Shown here piece by piece: positions 44,322 to 54,508 of a DNA stretch of 64,000 nucleotides. Both the position numbers and the translations under genes were made by a program. Each line of letters begins with the position of its first letter. Position 1 is the first letter of the stretch. The stretch spans positions 108,058,580 to 108,122,579 of the forward strand of contig CM071595.1 in NCBI GenBank assembly GCA_036435485.1, given 5' to 3'. Under the pieces are notes generated by a model. The model made no database searches and was not told where the DNA came from. It saw only the letters and a list, made by a program, of their open reading frames with translations. Source of the stretch: Saposhnikovia divaricata. Taxonomy: Eukaryota; Streptophyta; Magnoliopsida; Apiales; Apiaceae.

Positions 44322-44762
44322 CCAGCTAGCTGCTATGGATGCCTGGTACACTTTTATGTGTTACTATTTTCTTTGCATTTATATATTTGCAATGTATTTT
44401 ATTGTTTTGTGAAATTTAGTCCACTTATTTGCTTTATATGCTGAATGTTTCTTGGTGGTTAATTAATTCAAGGTATTTGAAATTTTCTATTGAAGGATAA
44501 CATGTGGATATTATTTTTGATGAATAAGGGGGAGAAAATTCAGGATTAAAAGTATGTGTGATTTAGGGGGAGTTGATTTATAACTCTTTACTTCACGTAC
44601 TTTGCTGGGATCATATGGTTTAATGCTAAATGTTTATGTGATGCCATGAGATTATGCTTAGATGCTTGTATAGATTGCTAATCCTTTTGCAGGGAAAGCA
44701 TAAATTCAGGGGGAGTAATTAACTCCTGAATATAGGTGTATAATCATCAAAAATGGGGAGAT
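44322..44762 (+). other. Copia 3' untranslated region and polypurine tract
   Basis: No env-like reading frame is present. 'agggggag' occurs near 44526, 44565 and 44708, and the polypurine tract AAAAATGGGGAGAT directly precedes the 3' LTR. Repeated G-rich words before the tract are usual in this lineage. Confidence 0.65.
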
Positions 44763-46076
44763 TGAAACTCTATGATTTTGATGATTATACATAGTAAGCA
44801 AGATGGATGTTTGCATTGGACTAATATTGTTTTGTAGGATTATTACTTATATTATTTCTTAGCAAAACAGGGTATCTCAGCTAGCTGACAGTACAAGAGT
44901 TTTATAACACAGCAAGCTGACAGATAACACAGCTAGCTGACAGTACAAGAGTTCTTATAACACAGCAAGCTGACAGATAACACAGCTAGCTGACAGTACA
45001 ACACAGCAAGCTGGCAGTCTGTCCAGAATATAAAAGGAAGTACGTTTTTTATAGTAAATATTGTGGAAATCAGTTGTAAGATTGGTCTAATATTTTTAAA
45101 CATGATATTATATATATTAGAACACTACTCAAGTAGAAGTATCATGCTAGACAACTTCCACTCATTAAAGGAATCTTTTTATTACTTTAATGCTCCACTA
45201 AAAACATCCCATGTGACTACTTTTCTAGCATGCTAATGAGATTCTCTTTTGTTATAATTATTTATATCAAAGCTGCTATGTGAACGTTAGAAGTGCTTTT
45301 AACATTACAAAATTGAACGTGAGAATGGTTTCAAGACCGTTGCAATTTCGTTAATGAATTTGAGTTCTTCTTTGCTTCACTATATATTACTTGTGTGGTT
45401 GTTCTTTTCTTGCAGAGATATTAAGACTGAACCTTCAAGCTATATTCAAGAATACACAAGAAACAACTCTGCACCTTCATTTACAAACGAGCTATAGTAT
45501 TACATACTATATCGATATACTATAGAGTTCATAGTTTTGAGTTGTAATTCCTTTTTATCTATTGTATTGTTCAACTTGTAAAGTTGGTAGTTGCTGGATT
45601 GTCAAGCTTGTGGAACAAGGGTTCAAGGAGCATTAGGCTAGAGGAGTTTATACTTGGCTTAGTATAAAGCTTAGAGAGCTGTGTTCAGGAAACAAGGCGT
45701 TCCAGCTAGCTGCAATCAGTAACTGGGAGTTTAAGGGAGATATATTATTGTATCGTGTAATTAGGATTCTTTGTGATCAATAATATATTCTCTTGCCAAG
45801 TTGGTAAGGGACTAGGACGTAAACCATAGAAGAATAGGGGGCGAACCTAGCTAAAATTCGTGGTGTTCTTTACTTACTGCATTTTATCTTACTGCACTGC
45901 ATATCTTAGCTAGCTGCTTATTTGTTAATCTGTTGCATCCAGTTAACTCAGCTAGCTGCTTATTCATAAATTTGTTGCATCCAGCTAGCTGCCAGAATAT
46001 AATTTTAGACAGATTTTTTATTTGATCATTGTTAGTCATAACACCTATTCACCCCTCCCATCTAGGTGTATTTTCA
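44763..46076 (+). repeat. 3' LTR of the Copia element
   Basis: Right copy with the expanded array at 44879-45028; otherwise colinear with the 5' LTR. The ATATT target duplication follows at 46077. Confidence 0.92.
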
Positions 46077-46943
46077 ATATTTACTTAATATCTAGAATTG
46101 TATGCAAACAATACAAACAAATTTTTAATTTTGCACGTGAATAAATAATACATGAGTTATGATCAAATTGATTATATTTAACAAATCCAACCATTTATCG
46201 GAAGATAAAATTGATAAAAAAGCTATACACCCATTGTTTCGTTATATTGTGTCGACATAAATTTTTATTGTAATTAAACAAATTCTTACACTATTATTGA
46301 ATATGTATATTATGAGAGGGGTATCGGCATTAAAAAACATTATTAACCTTAACTTCTCAAACAACCTTTATTATCAATGATTGTGGAGTCGTAGTAAATT
46401 ATGGAAGTACACGGATCTTTACTTAATATCTGAAATTTGTAAAAAAATCATGCACATGAATAAATTACACATGAATTATGACTAAACTAATTAAATTGAA
46501 CAAACCCAACCATTTTATCGGAAGATTAAATTGATAAAAAATTTATACACCCATTGTTTCATTGCCATGTCAAAATAAATTAATATTCAAATTAAATAAA
46601 TTCTTACCCTATTATTGAACATGTATATTATGAAAGGGGTGTCGGCTTTAAAAAGCGTAATTAAGTTGTATTCAATATTTGTAACTTTTGATCGTACATA
46701 TTACGTTCATATTGTAATTTTTATTTTTATATGTTTGTGATATTTTTAAGATTATCAAAATTTTTTATATAATGAGAGTATTTTTCCAATTAATAATTTA
46801 TGTAAATTATTTTTAAATTAATTTTTTATAGAAAATTCATAAAAGACCAATCAATTTTTAAGAATAATAGAAATTAATTTATCTATTACAATACTTTTAT
46901 ATCAAAATTTATAAACCGCCCGAAGCGCGGATAAGTTGGTTAG

Positions 46944-47151
46944 TAAATTATAACAATTAAAGAGGATACATCCTAATATGCATCAAAATGTATTTCATTA
47001 CAATTCTCAATTTATATTTGACGAGATGAATATAATGTACAGTATTTGATTATATTATCACATAGTAAAATATAATTTGATAAACAAATTATGAACATAC
47101 TCATGAAAGAAACAAAGCACAAATAAAAACAAAGTCAGGGTAGGAGAAAAT
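46944..47151. other. AT-rich spacer
   Basis: Between the Helitron right end and the Tat-2 LTR; nothing recognised. Confidence 0.4.
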
Positions 47152-47656
47152 TGTTGAAATAAAATAATAAAGATAGTACATGTGTTTGGTTGGTTAATTG
47201 CTCTTAAAACATAGGTAGTGTATTGGTAGTGTTTAAGTATATATGTACAAATTTATTCTTTTTTTATGATACGATTTACTGGCGACAACCGTGTTTGCTG
47301 ATAGACTTTAAAGAAATTTCAAACTGTTTATAAGAAATGAAAAACAACGTTTATGGTTGGTGATGACTATGAAAGAGTTTAAGTAAATAATATCATTAAA
47401 AGTGTATTTATTCCATAGTCTTTAAGAGGTAAATCTCTTTACAAGTTTTTCATCCCCCTCTAAGTGGGGATAACCTTTCCTATTTATAGGGGGTCCTTTG
47501 TGGGACCCACTGCTCTAACTAACTTTCTTGAGGGGAAAGATAATGCTATTTACAGACTTGGGTTTCAAGTCCCATTAAGAAATATTTATACAATGTTGGG
47601 CTTAATTACATTCTACCCATAAGATTCATTGACCTAGTCTAATACATGGCCCAACA
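47152..47656 (-). repeat. 3' LTR of Tat-2 (about 505 bp)
   Basis: Minus strand TGTTGGGCC...TTTCAACA, bordered inside by a polypurine tract (TAGGGGGGACAAA, 47657-47669). CTATAAATAG on the minus strand near 47478-47487 is the LTR TATA box. The partner LTR is not in the window, so the outer boundary rests on the TG/CA ends only. Confidence 0.7.
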
Positions 47657-47811
47657 TTTGTCCCCCCTAGTAATTATAAATATCTTTAGATTTTTACTTT
47701 TGATATTATTGCTTGCGTTTGCATTATTACTATTATTTTTTTAGTAGACTTTTCCGTTTTTCGATTTTAACCCATGTGATCCGGTGGGTCCTATTCTTCA
47801 GTTCCGAGGAG

Positions 47812-47819
47812 TATATATA
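47812..47819 (+). promoter_or_regulatory. Possible TATA box of the Tat-2 antisense gene
   Basis: TATATATA on the plus strand about 250 bases before the ATG at 48063, in the same relative place as the TATA box of the Tat-1 antisense gene. Confidence 0.4.
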
Positions 47820-48062
47820 TACATTTTGAATTTTGTATATCTAGGATTGCAGTGTGGCTGTTCGGTTTTCCAGAATAGACTTTATTTGTTCAGGAGGCTA
47901 TTTTGGATTTTCTTCTCAAGATACATCAAGTACGTCTTTCTCCTTTCTTTTACTTATCTTCTGTTCTTGCTTTCTTATTCGTCTATCCTTTTTCCGTTTA
48001 ATTAGCGTATTGCCTAAGAGACTATATCTTCTTTCTTAGTGTTTTTTTGTCTGTTTAAGACA

Positions 48063-50265
48063 ATGTCTCAGTAATCATCATTGCATATCTTCTCTGGGGA
48101 CCCTAATAAGCGTCCCATGACTGTTGATGATGCAGAGTCATCTATCAATTTGGACCACTTGCCAATACCTGATGAGGTTTCTGGAAATTCGTTTGGTTTT
48201 CTTGATGAAGTTGAGCCAATCGTTGCTGAACCGTCGCAATTGAGTCCACGGACTCTCGAGCTTCGTGCTCATATTGTGAGAGAGGGGAATAGGGCAGCTC
48301 GGAAGGAGTTTGGTGATAGGGACCATTGTGTTATCCTAGTTACTATTTAACAAGCCTGTCAATTGGGATTTGTTAGGGTCGTGGGTCGACTTTGAGAACG
48401 ATTGTCGGTATAAGATTCCCGGGGCTAGAGATATGGTGTGGGAGATGCCTGAATTCGGGATGCATGGGATTCCTTTGATTTTATTTTCGTACGGCCTTCG
48501 ATTGCCTATGTATCCATTTCACCTAGCTATTTATGAGGCTCTAGGATGTGGGATTGCCCAACTGACCCCAAACTCTGTGGCCCAGGTAAGTGGTTTCATT
48601 GCGCTATGCCGCGAGCGGGATGTTATCTCCTCGATACGATTGTTTTTTTCCATGTATGGTGTGACGTACTCTCGAGGTCAAGTATATTTAGACAAGCGTG
48701 ACGGTAGGCCTAAAATAGTTGATGTGAAGTCGTCAAATTCTGGATATCATTCTAAATGGATGTATTTATATGGTCGTGATCTTGAGTTTGTGTGACCTTG
48801 TCAAAGTGTGTCGCAGTCTAATATAGATTATTTAACCAAGTTAGAAAAATATGATGATGTCTATTTACGTAATTTCCAAGGGGTCGATGTTGAATCAAAT
48901 TATCGATTTTCTCTTCTTAAGAATGAAACGTTTCTGAACGATCATGACCGTAAGGCATCGATTCCTTTCTTTTTTCTTTCTCGTTCCTTTTTGCATTATT
49001 TTGGCTATTCTTCTATTTCGTTTCTTCTCATTTTCACTTGTTTTGTAATTTATGATGTTTTGGTGGAATTTTGGAGTTAAAACCTTTTTGTTATTTTGCA
49101 GTAGCTAGGGAGTCTTTGAAGAAAGTTTTGTGTAATGGAATTCGTGGAGGGATGGATAAGGCATTGGCTGCTTTGGCTAGGAGATCTTCATCTTCAAAGG
49201 TCGTGGTTGAAGATGGTTCTTCGAATGTTGGGGCATCTGCTACGGTTGAAGTTGGCGAGAAGTTGATTGAAGGAAACGAGGAGACGGGGGATGCTGGTGA
49301 CTTACTGGGGAATAAGCGTTCCCGATCTGATCAAGGCACTCGGAGAAATTTTCTTCGTCGTGTCGACGAGAGGCCTCGTCATGGCACTGGGAAGACACTG
49401 ACGATCACAGGGTTATCAAAACCAATTCCACCTCCGGTGTTGCAGCCCGAGAAGCCTGTGTACTTTGAGATTGGTCCTAATGAACGCTGGAACGCTGGAA
49501 CTAACCCACCCATTCGGATTTTTTAGGTGTTCAATCTTCCTCAAGATTTGAGCTCTTATGCCGATCGATCTCGTGCTGAGATAGCAAATCGATGTCTTTC
49601 ACAAGCTGGTCGAGTGAGTATTCTTATTTAGCGTTGTTATTATTTTTGTTTGTTCGTGGTTATTCCCTTAATTCGGCTCTCTCTTTTCTTTTATTTACAA
49701 GCTTGATTTTAATTTTGGCCTATTGTTATCTTAGCAGTTTCTTACCGATTTGGTGTACGTCATCGAGAGTTATTGATCCGACAGTGGGGGGCCCTCTGAT
49801 GTCGCTGGTTTGGGTGATGTGAGGGAACGATTAGAGAAGTTGGAGATTCGAGCGATTGATGCCGAGCGTCGTGAAGAAGAAGCGATTCAGAAGAATGCTC
49901 GATATGTCACAGACGTTGCGAAGTTCGAGAAGGAGAATCATGAGCTGAAAGGCAAAGTAAATGACTTGGTGAGCAACATGGAAAATTTGAAAGTTTCCTT
50001 GGAGGGTGAGCAAACAAAGTCAAAGGTTCTTGACTCATAGAAGAATAAGGCGGAGGAAGAAGTAAAGAGACTGGGGGACGAGGTTTCTCGGTTGAATGAG
50101 GAACTATAGAAAAGTATATCTAACATCGCTAAAGGCATTGGGGTAGGATATAAAGGTTGTTTCGAATGAATGGTCACTGCTGGAATCGACATGAATGGCC
50201 ACTCATTCAACGATTACTGTAAGGATCTCGCCGTTCCCACAGTGGATTCCCAGGGTAAAAAATGA
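48063..50265 (+). pseudogene. Spliced antisense gene (aORF) of Tat-2
   Basis: Exon 1, about 48063-48949. It begins MSQ-stop, then HIFSGDPNKRPMTVDDAES. After a frame change near 48345 comes the conserved domain: MPEFGMHGIPLILFSYGLRL, YPFHLAIYEALGCGIAQLTP, SVAQVSGFIALCRER. This aligns by eye with FPVDNFIIRLL and YPNAWRYISIFLIRC of Tat-1. Intron 48950-49101 (GTAAGG...TTGCAG). Exon 2, 49102-49613, starts ARESLKKVLCNGIRGG and carries a Ser/Val-rich stretch and a basic region (KRSRSDQGTRRNFLRRVDERP). Intron 49614-49737 (GTGAGT...TAGCAG). Exon 3, 49738-50265, is a long coiled coil (RERLEKLEIRAIDAERREEEA, KFEKENHELKGKVND). Stops near 48073, 48795, 49525, 49771, 50038, 50107 and 50168 break it. Function unknown. 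Confidence 0.72.
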
Positions 50266-50979
50266 AGGCGGAGTATGCTCCGTGAATGATGTAATAAATT
50301 TGCTGCTTAATCTTTATATCTGGTTTTAGAACTTATGTTCTGGATTGTGGATTTTTGGTTTATGTTGGACTATGCCTAATTGTTATGCAGTTGCTTTGAA
50401 ATCTATATCTGTGTGCTATGCAGAAGCTTGTAATTTGTTTTATATCTGGGGGTGTCTATAATTGAACCTGATTCGCTATTGTTTCTTAACCTGTTTATCA
50501 TTATAATAGTTTTGGTCATTGTTTGCGTGCTTTTCGACTTAAGCATGCATCTTTTTATTGGCGATACAAGAGTGAAAAAATATTTCATGTCGGCGAGAAT
50601 TGTAGCCTTTATAATCTTCTTTTGTAAAGTTTAAGAATGAGATTAACTAATAATGTGTATGTCTCATCTTCGCAAGCATAATTGACACTCAGTTTTAATA
50701 AGTAGCGTTAGTTTTACTCCCAAGTTCGTTTGGATGGTATTTTATGTTTGAACTATGTTCAAAGATTTAATTTTTGGTATGCATGTTCTAGTAAGGGTGC
50801 GTTTATGACAATTCATAATATGGCCAAAAGTAACAAAACGAGGGCAATTTTATTAATAACTTAACGATAGTCTAAGTGAGGGCCTCATATCGGTCCTTTT
50901 GCACTTTAGACAATATTTTTAGGCGACTGCGTAGGGGCTTGCCCTCGTTTACAAAAGAGATGATTGGTTCAACTACCAA
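50266..50979. other. Tat-2 convergent 3' region
   Basis: Non-coding region between the antisense gene and the end of pol. No tandem repeat block like that of Tat-1 was seen here, nor between the LTR and the antisense gene (47670-48060). Confidence 0.45.
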
Positions 50980-53900
50980 AAAAACTTTTTGAGATGTATG
51001 CCGTTCTAGGCATTTTTCACGGGTTCACCATTGTGCAGCTCTAATTCATAAGTACCCGGGGCTACGACCTTCCTTATTTTGTAAGGTCCCTCCCACGGGG
51101 CTTTGAACTTGCCTGTCAGAGTTGGCTATGATGCAGCTGTCTCTCTAAGAACGAGATCATTCACCTAAAAGTTTCTTGGCTTGACTTTCTTGTCGAAGTA
51201 CTTGGCAGTTTTATTCTGATAAATGATGAAGGAATTTTTTGCCACGTCTCGCATTTTCTCGATAAGATCATTGTCGAGTTGTAGCCCTTGGGTCGAGCTA
51301 TCGAGATTGAAGCATTGCACTTGAGGCGACTCTAGGCTAGTCTCTATGGGTAACACAGCCTCTGTCCCGTAAGCCATTCTAAAGGGTGTTTCGCCAGTCG
51401 AGGTCCTGGGGGTCGTTCTATATGACCAAAGGACGTTCGGTAACTCATCGACCCAGCATCGGGGAACTTCCTCGATTCTTTTCCTTAAGCCTTGTAGGAT
51501 CGTCCTATTAGTTACCTCGACTTGGCCGTTAGCCTGAGGATAGGCGACAGATGACTTAACATGTTTGATGCTCAATTGGTCTAAGGCCTCTTCGAACTTT
51601 TCCCCCACGAATTGGGTTCCGTTATCTATGACCACGACCCTGGAAACTCCGAACCGAAATACAATGTATTCCATCAAAAACTCGATCATTTCTTTCTCTC
51701 TGATTCTGACAAGAGGTTTGGCTTCCACCCACTTAGTGACATAATCAATGGCCACCACGATGTATTGGGCTTGGTTCCTCGACTTTGGGAAAGGACCGAC
51801 AATGTCGATGCCCCATTGGAAGAAGGGGCAGGGAACGAGCACTGGATTTAGAGACGTCGTGGGTTGGCGAGATACGTTGCCATGGAGTTGACACGGGACA
51901 CATCTTTTCACAATCCTTTCGAAGTGTTGGTCAGAAGAATCCTTGCCTTAGGATTTTTAGAGCTAAATTTTTTCCTCCCATATGCTCATCGCATATTCCT
52001 GTGTGCACCTCCACTATGGCTATTTCAGCCTCGCTGGGTCCGAGACAGCGTAGTAGGGGTTCAACCATCCCTCTTCTATACAGCATTGCATCATTCACAC
52101 AATAATTTCTTGCTTTGTACATGAGCGATCTCGCCTCATTTTTTGATTCTGGAAGTTTATTCTCTATTATGTACTCGAGAAACGGAGTTCGCCAGTCGGG
52201 TTTAGGGCTTACCTCGTTGGTCATAGCCACTTTGATGGTTGGGCTTTTTAGCTCCTCCATGTAGATTGGTTCTACGCAACTTGTGGATGATGATGAGGCT
52301 AAATTTGACAGAGCATCGGCCTACTGGTTCTCGGCTCTGTCGATGTTTGTTAAGCTCCATGTTGTGAAACATTCGAGAATCGCTTTCGCTTTTTCCAAAT
52401 ATGCTTGCATTATTTCATTATGAGTTTTGAACTCTCCATTGATTTATTTGACAACAAGTTAGGAGTCACTAAAAATGTCGATGGCTTTTCCCTCTAACTC
52501 GACTGCCAACTTTATTCCCGCAAGAAGGGCTTCATATTCTACCTCGTTGTTTGTTGCTTGGAAGGCAAACTTGATGGCTTGTTGGACCCGAAATCCATCG
52601 GGGCTTATTAGGATGATCCCAGCGCCGCTAGTTTCATCCGTCGAGGACCCATCGACGTATAAGGTCCACGGCCTCATAGTCTCGATGAATGTCTCGCCAT
52701 TTTCACTGTCGGCCTTTTGAAATTGGCACTCAACGATAAAATCCGATAACACCTGAGCTTTCAAAGCAGTTCGAGGTTTGTATTCAATGTGGAATTGACT
52801 AAGTTCGATCGTCCAGGCCGCGAGTCGACCTGTCATGTCGGGCTTATGCAAGATGCGCTTTAAGGGTTAGTTTGACATTACCTTAATTTCCCTGCTTTGG
52901 AAGTAATGTCATAGTTTTCTACTCGCAACAACGAGAGAGTATACTAACTTCTCGACTTGGGGATACCTTGTTTCGGCGTCTCGCAAGGTATGAATGACGT
53001 AATATACAGGAATTTCTTTTGAGTTTACCAAAACAGCTGCGACAGTCAAGTTATTAGCTGACAGGTAGACCTTGAGAGGTTCTCCCGGCGAAGCCTTCGC
53101 TAATATCGGGGGCAAAGTTAGAAATTTCTTCAGCTCTGCTAAACTGTTCTTACAATCTTCATTCCAATCTAACTTCGTGTTTTTTGCAGCCCCTTTAATG
53201 ATTTTGAAGAAGGGAAGGCATTGCTTCGACGACTAGGGAATGAACCTCCTTAGGGCCGCGATGCAGCCTGTGAGTGATTGTACTTCTTTGAGGGAAGTAG
53301 GATCCTTCATGTCGAGAATGGCCTTTATCTGTAATGGATCGGCCTCGATACCTCGCTGAGTTAAAAGAAAGCCCAAGAATTTCCTTGAGGTCAACCCGAA
53401 GGAGCACTTGGCTGGGTTCAATTTTACTTGGTATTTCCTCATGTTCTCGAATGTCTCTCGTAAGTCGTCGGGGTGGTTGCCCGCATATTTAGACTTTGCA
53501 ATCATGTCATCGACATAGAATTGGAGATTTCGTCCTATTTGTGAGGAGAAGATGGTATCCATCGTCTGCTGAAATGTGGCTCCTACATTAATGTGACCAA
53601 ATGGCATATTCTTGTACCCGAAGACCCCTCGATGAGTTATGAATGCTGTTTTCTCCCAATCATTATCGTCCATTTTTATTTGGTTATAACCCGAGAATGC
53701 CTCCATAAATGACAAAAGTTCATGGCCTGAAGTGGCGTCAATGAGTTGATCGATGTTAGGGAGTGGGTAGTGATCTTTGGGGCAAGCCCTGTTGAGATCG
53801 GAATAATCAATACACATATGCCACTTTCCATTGCTTTTCTTAACTAAGACAGCATTGGCGACCCACGTGGGGAATTGAACAGGTTCGATGAATCCTGCTT

Positions 53901-54508
53901 CGAGGAGTTTATCGAGTTCAATATCGATTGCCTGTCTTTTTTCTTCTGAAAAGACTCGTTTTTTCTGACACACCGGCCTAATTTTTGGGTCGATGTGAAG
54001 GGAATGTCTAGCAATGATTTGGGGAATGCCTGGCATGTCTTTTGGGCTCCAGGCGAAGATGTCTATGAATTCACGCAATAGATCGATGACTTTCTGTCGG
54101 ACATTGGCGTCAAAGCCTTTTCCGATCTTAATGACCTTTATGGGGTCTCCTGGGACAACCTCAATTTCCTCCGTTTCCCCCATGGGAATTCACTTTACAT
54201 CACCTGAAGTATCCATAATATCTCGAGGATCCATCTCGACGATTTGATTAATCGAGTTGTCATCGACTTGTTTATTTTTGGGTACAGCCATCGATAGATA
54301 ACACTATCTTGCTGTTGCCTGATCCCCTACAACTTCTCCGACCCCAAAGTTGGTTAGAAACTTCATTTTTAAATGAGGAATTGATGTTATGGCCTTTAAG
54401 GCTGTCAATGTCGTTCTGCCTAAAATGGCATTAAAACTGGAGACGGCGTTGATGACATGAAACTTGACCATCTGCCATGTCTGGCATGGTAACGAACCGA
54501 AGAGTACA
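50980..54508 (-). pseudogene. Tat-2 protease end, RT, RNase H and integrase (decayed)
   Basis: Minus strand. End of protease at 54508-54304 (NAILGRTTLTALKAITS). RT at 54183-53233 with HMCIDYSDLNRACPKDHYPL, SGYNQIKMDD and FYVDDMIAKS (catalytic DD intact). RNase H at about 53115-52270 (LYVDGSSTDETSGAGIIL, NNEVEYEALLAGIK). Integrase zinc-binding part HTGICDEHMGGKNLALK near 51990, then the core 51911-51165 (WGIDIVGPFP, VIDNGTQF, NGQVEVTNR: all three acidic residues kept). The C-terminus runs to about 50980 (WEGPYKIRKVVAPGTYE). In-frame stops lie near 54190, 53233, 52909, 52868, 52455, 52327 and 51945, and several in the last 200 bases. Most differ from Tat-1 codons by one C-to-T or G-to-A change. 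The catalytic Asp of protease lies beyond the insertion. Confidence 0.85.

Larger units (their letters stand above)
37797..46076 (+). mobile_element. Ty1/Copia retrotransposon, complete but defective
   Basis: LTRs of 1295 bp (37797-39091) and 1314 bp (44763-46076) are flanked by a perfect ATATT duplication (37792-37796, 46077-46081). Order is gag, protease, integrase, RT, RNase H, which defines Copia. The primer-binding site TGGTATCAGAGC (39094-39105) matches initiator tRNA-Met. A polypurine tract AAAAATGGGGAGAT ends at 44762. Gag with a long coiled-coil tail and the pol style suggest the SIRE/Maximus lineage, without an env-like frame. By eye the LTRs differ at about two dozen sites (near 98% identity). 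The coding region has frameshifts, stops, an internal deletion and lost catalytic residues. Confidence 0.93.
37358..46943 (+). mobile_element. Helitron-like element split by the Copia insertion
   Basis: The left end A|TCTATATATATAATGCCTGG resembles Helitron 5' termini. The right end has a near-perfect hairpin (CCGCCC-GAA-GCGCGG, about 46916-46930) then TTAG and T. Sequence left of the Copia insertion ('aacttctcaagcaa.ttttattatcaataattgtg', 37730-37796) is repeated at 46348-46410. The right part holds two diverged copies of a roughly 300-bp unit (46082-46400 and 46405-46650). Non-coding. Confidence 0.5.
47152..54508 (-). mobile_element. Second Tat-lineage Ty3/Gypsy element (Tat-2), interrupted
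   Basis: The 3' LTR (47152-47656) is followed by an antisense spliced gene (48063-50265, plus strand). Decayed pol on the minus strand (about 50980-54508) is cut inside protease by the long-LTR element at 54509. Its 5' half and 5' LTR must lie beyond the window. Layout and protein motifs match Tat-1, but the sequence is well diverged, so it is a sister family. Many stops show it is older or longer inactive than Tat-1. Confidence 0.85.

Noticed and set aside
44322..44762. Possible env-like gene after Copia RNase H, as found in some SIRE elements
   Set aside because: Only about 440 bases lie before the 3' LTR and none of the frames is open.
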